Shown piece by piece: positions 8,531 to 16,169 of a DNA stretch of 64,000 bases. A program made the translations under genes and the position numbers. Source of the DNA: Coriobacteriia bacterium. Lineage in GTDB: Bacteria > Actinomycetota > Coriobacteriia > Coriobacteriales > Eggerthellaceae. The notes beneath the pieces are model-generated. The model searched no databases. It saw only the letters and a program-made list of their open reading frames with translations, and was not told the DNA's origin. Position 1 is the stretch's first letter, and each line of letters starts with the position of its first letter. The DNA is taken from contig JAUNNF010000007.1 in assembly GCA_030537355.1 (NCBI GenBank), positions 1-64,000 on the forward strand. Reading direction: 5' to 3'.

Positions 8531-9832
8531 ATGACATTATATGATCGTGCACAGAAAATCTCAAAACCAAGGAATATTGCTAAAAAATCAGATTTAGCAG
8601 ACCTACATAAACAGATTCAAAATGTTATTCCTCCTGATAAGTTAGCTGAATATATTTCTTTTAATCCTGGAAAAGCTCGAGCAGAAATTCGTGCAAGTTT
8701 AAAATATTGTTTTTCGGATAAAAGATGGCTTGGTTACACAGATGAGCAAAAAAGTTCACTTGTTGAAGACCTTTTGGATTTCATGTTTGGTTATGGACCC
8801 ATTGAATCTTTATTAGAAGATAAAGATATAACAGAAGTTATGGTCAATGGAACTCATTCAATATTTTATGAAAAGCAAGGTAAGCTATATAAATCAAAAC
8901 ATAGTTTTTCTAGTGATGATCAAGTTCGTGCTTTAATTGACAGAATTTTGGGACCATTGGGTAGACGAATTGATGAATCCTCGCCTATGGTTAATGCAAG
9001 GCTTGAAGCAGGTCATAGAGTAAATGCAATTATTCCTCCATTGGCTCTTGATGGACCAACATTGACTATTCGTAAATTTGCTGAACATGTAATTACATTA
9101 CAAGAGATGGTTGAGATGAACTCCATGGATACAAAGATGTTGAAGTTTTTAACTTGGGCTATAAAAATGAAAAAAAATATAGCTGTATCAGGTGGTACAG
9201 GTAGCGGAAAAACAACTTTATTAAATGCTATGTCTGTGGAAATTCCTCATATAGAGCGGATAATCACAATAGAAGATTCAGCAGAGCTAAGGTTTCTAGA
9301 ACATCCGCACGTAATTAGGTTAGAAGCAAGGCCTCGTAACGCAGAAGGTACAGGTGAAGTGACCATCAGAGATTTAGTTATTAATTCATTACGTATGCGC
9401 CCAGATAGAATAGTTGTAGGTGAATGTAGGGGTGCAGAGGCTTTAGATATGTTGCAGGCTATGAATACTGGACATGATGGTTCCCTCACTACCCTACATG
9501 CGAATTCGCCTCATGAAACAATTTCAAGATTAACAACTATGGTTAGATATGCTGTAGAACTTCCTGTAGATGTAATAGAAAATTATATTGCTTCTGCTAT
9601 AGATTTAGTTGTTCAAACAACTAGAGGAATAGATGGTTCTAGATATTTAAGTGATGTAGTAAGTTTTACCTATGATAAAGATAAATCAAGGTGTGATGTC
9701 AAGCAATTATTTAGACGAGGTCCATTTGAAAAATTTGGAAAATGGTTTAGTTATCCAGATTGGATTGATCTAGTTTCTAACTATAAAATTGCAATGCGTG
9801 AGGAGGTGGACCAATGGTTGTCTTGCGCATAA
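8531..9832 (+). CDS. tadA: Tad secretion ATPase TadA/CpaF
   Basis: A 433-aa type II/IV secretion-system ATPase. The N-terminal domain leads to the Walker A SGGTGSGKTTLL near residues 219-230, an Asp box IITIEDSAEL, GECRGAEALDML near 297 (Walker B region), and the His box GSLTTLHAN. These are hallmark residues of the CpaF subfamily, which powers Flp pilus assembly, and possibly retraction, at the inner face of the membrane. It follows tadZ with no gap and overlaps tadB by 19 bp, so translation is probably coupled. Confidence 0.95.
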   Translation: MTLYDRAQKISKPRNIAKKSDLADLHKQIQNVIPPDKLAEYISFNPGKARAEIRASLKYCFSDKRWLGYTDEQKSSLVEDLLDFMFGYGPIESLLEDKDITEVMVNGTHSIFYEKQGKLYKSKHSFSSDDQVRALIDRILGPLGRRIDESSPMVNARLEAGHRVNAIIPPLALDGPTLTIRKFAEHVITLQEMVEMNSMDTKMLKFLTWAIKMKKNIAVSGGTGSGKTTLLNAMSVEIPHIERIITIEDSAELRFLEHPHVIRLEARPRNAEGTGEVTIRDLVINSLRMRPDRIVVGECRGAEALDMLQAMNTGHDGSLTTLHANSPHETISRLTTMVRYAVELPVDVIENYIASAIDLVVQTTRGIDGSRYLSDVVSFTYDKDKSRCDVKQLFRRGPFEKFGKWFSYPDWIDLVSNYKIAMREEVDQWLSCA

Positions 9833-10779
9833 TACTTGTGATATTAGCTACAATTTCATCTGGATTTTTATGTTGGTATATAGTTAAAGTTATTGGTCTA
9901 TGGTTACGAAAACGAAAATTATCTACGTTTAATATAGATAAACAATCATTGTTTGCATGGTTTATGAGAAACGGAATAGGCGTATTTAAAAAACCATGTA
10001 ATTTTGTTATCAAAAAAATTTCATTTCTTGATAATTTTTTTGAAAATATTGTTTTATTGCTTAAAGAGAGAAATTTGGTTGCAAATAAACAGTCTGTTTC
10101 ATCAACTCTTTTAGGATTGTTAATTGTTGTCGCTTTATTATTTTCGTTAGTTTTTGGGTCTCCAATTGCTGGATTAACTGTCGTTTTGTTATTAATTGTA
10201 TGTTTGTTTACAACAATTACAGCTTTAATGAATAAAAGAAGTGAAGAATTAAGAAATTCTGTTCCGGATGCTCTACGTTCTATGGGAACTTGTTTTGGAG
10301 CTGGTTATACACTACTTCAAACTTTTGAACAGGTAGCAAATGAGTCTAATGGTCGTATTAAAAGTCTTTTTAATAAATCTACGCATGTTTTACAAATTGG
10401 TGGTTCCATTAATGAATCGCTAGAATGTTTAAAAAAGGCAGCTGAAGCTCCTGAATTAGCATTTGTTGCTGTTGCATTAGATGTACAGCATCAAACAGGC
10501 GGAAGTATGAAACCTGTAATTGATTCAGCTAAAGATATGGTTGAAAGCAAACTTGAATTACTTAGGCTTTTAAACGTCCAAACATCACAAGCAAAATTAT
10601 CGGCTAGGATTGTAACTATTTTACCATTTGCGTTAATAGCTATTTTTTCGATAATTAGTCCAAATTTTTTAACTCCGTTTTTTTCTAGTTTTGTTGGAAT
10701 TTGTGTTTTTGCATTAGCCAGTGTAATGCAAATAGCTGGTGTAATTTTAGTCAGGAAAATGTTGAAAGTTGAGTTGTAA
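9814..10779 (+). CDS. tadB: Tad platform protein TadB
   Basis: A 321-aa membrane protein. An N-terminal helix is followed by a hydrophobic pair near residues 100-140, a T2SSF cytoplasmic domain (RNSVPDALRSMGTCFGAGYTLLQ; SINESLECLKKA; VALDVQHQTGG) and two C-terminal helices. This is the TadB layout. It forms the inner-membrane platform with TadC that couples TadA hydrolysis to pilin insertion. The ATG follows GAGGAGG. The stop is immediately followed by tadC. Confidence 0.9.
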   Translation: MVVLRIILVILATISSGFLCWYIVKVIGLWLRKRKLSTFNIDKQSLFAWFMRNGIGVFKKPCNFVIKKISFLDNFFENIVLLLKERNLVANKQSVSSTLLGLLIVVALLFSLVFGSPIAGLTVVLLLIVCLFTTITALMNKRSEELRNSVPDALRSMGTCFGAGYTLLQTFEQVANESNGRIKSLFNKSTHVLQIGGSINESLECLKKAAEAPELAFVAVALDVQHQTGGSMKPVIDSAKDMVESKLELLRLLNVQTSQAKLSARIVTILPFALIAIFSIISPNFLTPFFSSFVGICVFALASVMQIAGVILVRKMLKVEL

Positions 10780-11730
10780 ATGTTAATTTATTTTTACATA
10801 ATACTTATGTGTGTATCTGCGCTAATTTTAGGTTTATTTTTTTCTAAAATTATTCTTGTTCGTAAGAACAAAATAAGAGCGCACAGTATTCTAAAACAAA
10901 AAGCTGGAATAAATGGGGATATATTAGAAAAAAACTTTGCTTGTGATTCGCTTGCATTAAAAATATTAGGTTACTTAGTTAAAATTTCATATAGTCAAAC
11001 CTATGCAACTAACAAAACAAGCTTTACAGGTCGTTTTATAACAACTACTAAATTAAAAAAGAAGATTAAAGATTTGTCTTATATGGCGAATATGCCTGCA
11101 TCTTTTAACAATAAATCTTATCGTGAAAGCCAATTTAGACTATCAGCTATATTGTCTTTATGTGGTTTCGTTATTGGTTTAGTATTTTCTAATTTACTCG
11201 GGTTGATTTTATTTGTAGTAGGATTAATCATGGGTGTTTTTTTGCCTAGTTGGGCAATGAATAAAGAAAAAAATGCTAGATCTGAACAATTAGAAAAAAA
11301 CCTTCCAGAAATGTTGGAAGTTGTTTCTTTAGGTCTTAGAAGTGGTCTAACATTTGATAGGTCACTTAATATTTATACTCAACATTTTGACAATGATTTT
11401 TCTTCGTCGTGTAAATTAGCTCAACAAAAATGGGAAAGTGGAGTAAAAACTAGAGAATTAGCATTGCGTGATTTAGCAGCAAGTTATGAAAGTTTTTTAT
11501 TTAGTCGTATTGTAGATAGTATTATTCGGTCAATTAGGTTTGGTTCTTCTTTAGTTGAGAGTTTAGAAGAGTCTTGTGTAGAAGCAAGAAATATTTATAA
11601 GTCAAATCAAGAAGCAAAAGTGGCAAAGGCTCCAGTAAAAATGATGATACCAACTGGAACATTAATATTGCCAGCAATGTTGCTTCTTGTATTAGGACCA
11701 GTATTGTTAAATCTTATAGGAGGTTTTTGA
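10780..11730 (+). CDS. tadC: Tad platform protein TadC
   Basis: A 316-aa membrane protein paralogous to TadB, with a T2SSF domain: LEKNLPEMLEVVSLGLRSGL near residues 170-189, SVDSIIRSIRFGSSL-type helices, and the end PTGTLILPAMLLLVLGP typical of TadC. N-terminal, central and C-terminal hydrophobic segments bracket the domain. It is the partner of TadB in the pilus platform. The start codon touches the tadB stop, as expected for a coupled pair. Confidence 0.9.
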   Translation: MLIYFYIILMCVSALILGLFFSKIILVRKNKIRAHSILKQKAGINGDILEKNFACDSLALKILGYLVKISYSQTYATNKTSFTGRFITTTKLKKKIKDLSYMANMPASFNNKSYRESQFRLSAILSLCGFVIGLVFSNLLGLILFVVGLIMGVFLPSWAMNKEKNARSEQLEKNLPEMLEVVSLGLRSGLTFDRSLNIYTQHFDNDFSSSCKLAQQKWESGVKTRELALRDLAASYESFLFSRIVDSIIRSIRFGSSLVESLEESCVEARNIYKSNQEAKVAKAPVKMMIPTGTLILPAMLLLVLGPVLLNLIGGF

Positions 11731-11731
11731 A

Positions 11732-11929
11732 ATGAAATTGTTAGAAAAATTGAATATCATTTATTTTAGGTTTTTGTGTGCAATACGGAGAAATGATGGT
11801 CAAGGCACAACAGAGTATGCAATTTTAGTAGGAGTACTTGTTGTTATTGCGATTCTTGCAATAGTTATATTTAAACCAAAATTAGAGGAGTTATGGAATG
11901 CAATTGCGGAAGGCATTAACGGATTGTAA
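11732..11929 (+). CDS. flp: Flp-type pilin
   Basis: A 65-aa pilin precursor. A basic leader of about 23 residues ends in NDG, followed by QGTTEYAILVGVLVVIAI. Cleavage after the Gly would leave Glu at +5 and Tyr at +6, the Flp/Fap signature, with a hydrophobic helix behind it and a short C-terminal tail. It is the presumed main subunit of the Tad pilus. It lies 1 bp after tadC with an AGGAGG site. The 3' end overlaps the next pilin-like gene by 32 bp. No prepilin peptidase is encoded in the window. Confidence 0.9.
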   Translation: MKLLEKLNIIYFRFLCAIRRNDGQGTTEYAILVGVLVVIAILAIVIFKPKLEELWNAIAEGINGL

Positions 11930-12110
11930 TGGGCAAGGTACAGTTGAATTTGCAATTGTTGCTGCAGCGATACTCGCCATTATTGTAGCTCTTGGTGTGA
12001 TATGGAATTTAGGTGATGCTGGTATATTAGTCGAACATGCTCTAAGAAGCGCATCGCATAATATAGAAGAGGCAGCAGCTGGAATTATAGGAGATATATT
12101 TTGTTATTAG
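11898..12110 (+). CDS. Small pilin-like/pseudopilin protein of the Tad locus
   Basis: A 70-aa protein with a short polar leader ending in CNG, then QGTVEFAIVAAAILAIIVAL. The same Gly/Glu+5 arrangement as Flp is present, with Phe instead of Tyr at +6, so it is TadE- or Flp-related and probably processed by the same peptidase. It could be a minor pilin. It starts inside the end of flp (32-bp overlap) and ends 10 bp inside the next gene, so translational coupling is likely. Confidence 0.75.
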   Translation: MQLRKALTDCNGQGTVEFAIVAAAILAIIVALGVIWNLGDAGILVEHALRSASHNIEEAAAGIIGDIFCY

Positions 12111-12589
12111 TTAAAGAAGACGGACAAGCAACTGTTGAGGCAGCAATTATGATACCTATCATATTTTTGTTAATGTTGCTATTAATACAACCTGGCATTT
12201 TACTTTATGACTGGATCGTAATGAATGAAGCTTGTGCTGAAACATGCAGAGCTGTATCGACTATTAGCGAAAACGAAAAACAAAGCATGTGTGAAAGTTA
12301 TGCTAGGAGGCGGCTTGCGGCAATACCTCAACAAGACAATTTTCATGTTCATAGTATTGGATGTTCTTATGATATTCAAATGTCGGGAAATAATACAAGT
12401 CCTAGTGTTACGGTCGAGATTAAAAACGAGGTTAAGCCTTTGCCGCTAATTGGATTTTTGAGTCAGACATTAGGTATTTTAAATGAAAATCAAAACTTTG
12501 AAATAAAGGCATCTTCCACACAACAATGTAGGCCTTCTTGGATTCGTGAACATAATGCTGAAAAATGGGTTGGAAGTTGGTTACAATGA
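12101..12589 (+). CDS. tadE: TadE-like pseudopilin
   Basis: A 162-aa protein. A very short leader ends in EDG, followed by QATVEAAIMIPIIFLLMLLL, the TadE signature with Glu at +5. The exported part is about 125 residues with several Cys (near residues 46, 50, 64, 87 and 142), suggesting disulfide bonds. The start is TTG at 12101. It is supported by AGGAG seven bases upstream, and no in-frame ATG lies before the motif. It is probably a minor pilin that primes or caps the fibre. Confidence 0.8.
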   Translation: MLLVKEDGQATVEAAIMIPIIFLLMLLLIQPGILLYDWIVMNEACAETCRAVSTISENEKQSMCESYARRRLAAIPQQDNFHVHSIGCSYDIQMSGNNTSPSVTVEIKNEVKPLPLIGFLSQTLGILNENQNFEIKASSTQQCRPSWIREHNAEKWVGSWLQ

Positions 12590-14712
12590 AGATGTTTAGA
12601 GATGAAAATGGATTTTCTACTTTAACAATTGTAATTTCTTTGTTAATTACATTATCTTTAATTTTTACATCAGCTCAGGTTTATAGAGTGAGTTCCGCAT
12701 CAGCAGATATACAAAATGTTGCTGATGTCAGCGCACAAGCTGCAGAAAATAAAGTAGCTGAATTTATGATACTTGTAAAAATCTCAGATGCAGTAATTTT
12801 GTCATTAAGTTTAAGTGGAATAATTACAACAGGCCTAGGAGTAGTTGCTGCTTGTATTCCGCCTACTGCTGAGTTATCAACATCTTTATTAGACAGTGCG
12901 AATAATTTATTTGAAGCTAGAGATAATTTTGCTGATAAAGCTTCAAAAAACTTGAATCAAATACAAAAATCTTTACCTTTTATTGGATCAGTTTCGGCAT
13001 ACCAAGTTGCTCAAGCTAATAACGGAGGTACTATTAATGCAAATTATCTTGCTGTAGCTATAATGCTACCCGGGGAAGGCAAAGAAACAATTCCTGGAAA
13101 TATAAATGATGCAAAAAATACATTAAATGAAATTAATTCAAAATCTGATGAATTGAAAAAAGCTGCTGCAGAGGCAGAAGAAGCAGCTAAATGTGCTAAT
13201 GATGCAAGACAAAGAGCTTTTATGGCAGATTGTGGAAATAATCCAAATTATTGTATGTATGAACGAGCTTATAATAAAGCTTACATGCAAGATTTGACAA
13301 ACCCTCTATATAACAGTGCAGATACATGGTCATTTAGTGTAGCACTTAAGCGTACTCAAGCATATTATCCAAAAAGATTACAGATTGAAGCTCCTGAAGG
13401 AACTGGTGTAAATGCACAGGCAAACAGTGCACTTCGTAAAGTGTTTTATTCTTACGCATCAAAAGAAATGCAATCTGCTTATGTATCTGAAAACGAAGAT
13501 TTTTATGAGGCCAATTTTCCTCATTTACCTAGAAATACTGAGGAAATGAAACAAACAAGTATGTATTCAAATCCGATTTTTCCTATTTCTGGAAATACAA
13601 TGCATGCATATTCTGGATGTCCTAATTGTACAGACATTTCTGGGTATGGTTCTATTGAACAAATGGAAAATCAGCATATGGAAACATGTGATAAATGTAA
13701 ATTTAAGGCCTCGTCATTAGGTTCTGTAGCATCAGCTTCAACATCAATCAATAATGGATATGAATATCATTATGCAATTGTAGAGCAAGCATCAAAAGAT
13801 TATCAAAAAGCTAAAGAAGAAGCTGCTCCGCTAAATAAGAAAGTCAAGGATATGGCTGGAGGTTTTTTGCAAAAACTTAGGGATTTAATCAAAGGACTTG
13901 CAAATAAGAGAATTTATGCAAAACCTCCAGGAAGTTATGGAACTATTGCGATGGTAGTAAATACTGGTTCAACACCTGTTAATTCTGGTTTTGAATCAAG
14001 TTTTGTATCTAATAGTTCAAGTCTTGGAATAAGGGCAGCTATATCAGCATCTACTCTTGTTGAAGAAGAATCAGATGAAGGTAAGACTGTTGTAAACGAC
14101 CTATTTAACGGAATGAGTAATAATATTCCAGGAATAGCTGGTGCAGCAGGTATTGCCCTTGATGCTTGGAGTGCTCTTTTGACGGCATATTCAAATGGAC
14201 AAGGCTCAATTACTGATGCTGTAGAAAAAACCATAAATCAAATTCCTGTTATGTCTGCTAGTGGTCTTGGAAAGTGGGCGTCAAAACAGATGAAAAATTT
14301 GATGAAAGATTTAGGTTTAGAACCTGCAAATTTGAAACCTTTAAAGCCAGTATTGATTAATTCCTATTATGTAGCTGATGCAGCAAAAAATGAAGGAATT
14401 TATTTTGCTTCAAAATATTTAAGTGTACGTGAAGCTGCAACTAAAGTTCAAGATCAAACCAATCAAATATTTGGAGCTATAGCAAGCGCCGAAGAATTAT
14501 CTGCAATATTAAATCTTAAAGAAGCATTAAATGTTAATGGTGAAATCGAGATTGCAACAATTAAACCTTTAGGAGATTGGGGACCAACAATTCCTCTTAC
14601 AATTACATTACCAAAATTTACTACATCCAATATGAACAATATCCTCGATAACTTAATAATAAATATACAGAACTCATTAGGTAAAGTTTGGGGTGGTAGA
14701 GTATGGCGATAA
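12586..14712 (+). CDS. Large TadG-like exported protein with CxxC pairs
   Basis: A 708-aa protein. A short leader ends in ENG, then FSTLTIVISLLITLSLIFTSAQVY gives one N-terminal helix, a pseudopilin-like start but without Glu at +5. The rest is exported, rich in Ala, Asn and Ser, with helical stretches. Near residues 343-370 there is a CPNC pair and a CDKC pair about 22 residues apart, like a zinc knuckle or disulfide clamp. TadG-like proteins are assigned to the Tad tip or assembly, but this one lacks a recognisable von Willebrand A domain. The start overlaps the tadE stop as ATGA. Its position in the operon supports a pilus role; its biochemical function is unknown. Confidence 0.7.
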   Translation: MKMFRDENGFSTLTIVISLLITLSLIFTSAQVYRVSSASADIQNVADVSAQAAENKVAEFMILVKISDAVILSLSLSGIITTGLGVVAACIPPTAELSTSLLDSANNLFEARDNFADKASKNLNQIQKSLPFIGSVSAYQVAQANNGGTINANYLAVAIMLPGEGKETIPGNINDAKNTLNEINSKSDELKKAAAEAEEAAKCANDARQRAFMADCGNNPNYCMYERAYNKAYMQDLTNPLYNSADTWSFSVALKRTQAYYPKRLQIEAPEGTGVNAQANSALRKVFYSYASKEMQSAYVSENEDFYEANFPHLPRNTEEMKQTSMYSNPIFPISGNTMHAYSGCPNCTDISGYGSIEQMENQHMETCDKCKFKASSLGSVASASTSINNGYEYHYAIVEQASKDYQKAKEEAAPLNKKVKDMAGGFLQKLRDLIKGLANKRIYAKPPGSYGTIAMVVNTGSTPVNSGFESSFVSNSSSLGIRAAISASTLVEEESDEGKTVVNDLFNGMSNNIPGIAGAAGIALDAWSALLTAYSNGQGSITDAVEKTINQIPVMSASGLGKWASKQMKNLMKDLGLEPANLKPLKPVLINSYYVADAAKNEGIYFASKYLSVREAATKVQDQTNQIFGAIASAEELSAILNLKEALNVNGEIEIATIKPLGDWGPTIPLTITLPKFTTSNMNNILDNLIINIQNSLGKVWGGRVWR

Positions 14713-15131
14713 AAGATCAAACAGGTCAAGCAACTGTAGAGCTTGCTGTTTTGTTTCCTATTGTGATAATAATCGCTGTTATTGCAGTTAATGCATTGCT
14801 ATTTTTTGGACATTGTGCTTCTTTTGATAGAACATTTAGACAAGTTGTGAGTACTGTTGCTTCGTCGCCTGCTGCAGGTCAAAGTACTGTCAATACTAAA
14901 GCTTTGATAGAAAATGCACTACATGAAAATTTTCAAAATAATAATCTGGAATTTGAAGTGGCCGTAGGTGAAGTATCTGGTCACTTTAAAAATTTTGATG
15001 GAACCATTAAGATGTATCCAACATTATTCGGCCTAGGTTTAAAAAAAGAGATTTTTGGTGTTTCTTTGCCTACGTTAAATCATAAATGTCAAATGGCAGT
15101 CGATGTTTATAAGCCTGGAGTAATTTTGTAA
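14703..15131 (+). CDS. TadE-like pseudopilin (second copy)
   Basis: A 142-aa protein with leader MAIKDQTG, then QATVELAVLFPIVIIIAVIA, the TadE type motif with Glu at +5. An exported domain of about 110 residues follows. It overlaps the TadG-like gene by 10 bp and the next gene by 1 bp, so it is in the same operon. It is probably another minor pilin. It has fewer Cys than the first TadE copy. Confidence 0.78.
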   Translation: MAIKDQTGQATVELAVLFPIVIIIAVIAVNALLFFGHCASFDRTFRQVVSTVASSPAAGQSTVNTKALIENALHENFQNNNLEFEVAVGEVSGHFKNFDGTIKMYPTLFGLGLKKEIFGVSLPTLNHKCQMAVDVYKPGVIL

Positions 15132-15562
15132 TGTATATAAGAAAATCAAATATCCGGCTTATTATTGGCATCACAATTGTGTTGTTTATTTTTGCAAGTT
15201 TATTTATAGTGTCATTCGTTCAAAAATCAAAAAATATTACTGATTTAGTAGAGGCTGAAGCTAAATATTCAAAAAACTTAGATGATTGTTTTAAAGAAGA
15301 AGTTGTCTCTCCAGAATCTGTTGGAGCTTTAGATGTAAAGGTATCTGACGAAGGTAAAATCGTTGGTTTTAATTTACCTGTCAAAGCTAGTTTTGCATTT
15401 AAAACTTTAAAAACTAATCTTGAATCAAAATCTTGGAAATATGTGAACAGCGGGGATGATACTAAAGCGACCTTTTATAAAACAGAAGGAATTTATACAT
15501 GGTTGTTTTTAAATTGTATTGATATTAGCTCTCAAACAAGTGTGGTGATTACAGTTGATTAA
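15131..15562 (+). CDS. Small single-pass membrane protein of the Tad locus
   Basis: A 143-aa protein I do not recognise. A basic start and hydrophobic helix (about residues 9-31) anchor a polar domain of about 110 residues, predicted outside, with two Cys (near residues 54 and 134). A stretch near 62-105 has the pattern of a small alpha/beta fold. It overlaps the TadE-like gene before it by 1 bp and the DUF192 gene after it by 8 bp, so it belongs to the same transcript and probably the same process. Confidence 0.65.
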   Translation: MYIRKSNIRLIIGITIVLFIFASLFIVSFVQKSKNITDLVEAEAKYSKNLDDCFKEEVVSPESVGALDVKVSDEGKIVGFNLPVKASFAFKTLKTNLESKSWKYVNSGDDTKATFYKTEGIYTWLFLNCIDISSQTSVVITVD

Positions 15563-15863
15563 CTTTATAGCGGATACACCTTTAACTAGGCTAAGGGGTT
15601 TGTTCTTTAGAAAGGAAGAAACAATCGTTATTTCCCCATGTATGGATGTTCACACTTTTTTTATGAAAAGAGACATTGATGTTGCCTTTTTTAAAAATGA
15701 TATAGCAATACACATTATTAGAAATCTTAAACCGTGGCATAGAGTAAAAATTAATAAAGCTGAGTATGTTGTTGAGCGTTTTAGTAATTCAAAATTACCA
15801 TGGTATGAAATTGGTGATTCTGTATGGGAGGAGGTGAACGATGAAGGTCTGCCCAGAGTGTAA
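15555..15863 (+). CDS. DUF192 family protein
   Basis: A 102-aa single-domain protein matching DUF192: LRGLFFRKE near the start, then VHTFFMKRDIDVAFFKND in the place of the family's FWMKNT-LDIAF segment, then VVERFSNSK and IGDSVW near the end. Most family members carry a signal peptide or lie in the cytoplasm, and no function is established. This copy has no export signal. The start is TTG at 15555, inside the previous gene; the end overlaps the next gene by 23 bp. Its tight coupling to Tad genes suggests a pilus-related task, which is inference. Confidence 0.75.
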   Translation: MINFIADTPLTRLRGLFFRKEETIVISPCMDVHTFFMKRDIDVAFFKNDIAIHIIRNLKPWHRVKINKAEYVVERFSNSKLPWYEIGDSVWEEVNDEGLPRV

Positions 15864-16158
15864 GTCAAGATGTTTTGATGATATGGAAATATGTTATGGA
15901 TGTATGCATAAGTTTACAGACAAAGAAGCAAAAAATGATTTGAGTTCTGAGCTTCTTCCAGAGTATTTTGAACTAGATTCATGTCCAATTATTGAAGAAA
16001 TTGACGAATTTTATGAAAGAAAAGAAGCTAAAGCTGAAGTTAAAAAAGATATAGAGCGTATAAAACCAAATCATGCAAAAGAAAAAATAAATAGAAAAGA
16101 AAGTATAGTTTTAAAGATTGAGATACCTACACAAATATTAAAAGATTCACTTAAATAG
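15841..16158 (+). CDS. Small zinc-ribbon protein
   Basis: A 105-aa protein. Its first 22 residues hold two CxxC pairs (CPEC and CYGC), a rubredoxin-knuckle zinc ribbon. The remainder is charged, Glu/Lys-rich, with no membrane segment, ending in a short beta-like stretch. It sits between DUF192 (23-bp overlap) and the adhesin (11-bp gap), so it is co-transcribed. It may be a regulator or scaffold. No homologue is recognised by eye. Confidence 0.65.
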   Translation: MKVCPECKSRCFDDMEICYGCMHKFTDKEAKNDLSSELLPEYFELDSCPIIEEIDEFYERKEAKAEVKKDIERIKPNHAKEKINRKESIVLKIEIPTQILKDSLK

Positions 16159-16169
16159 GAGGTAAATAT

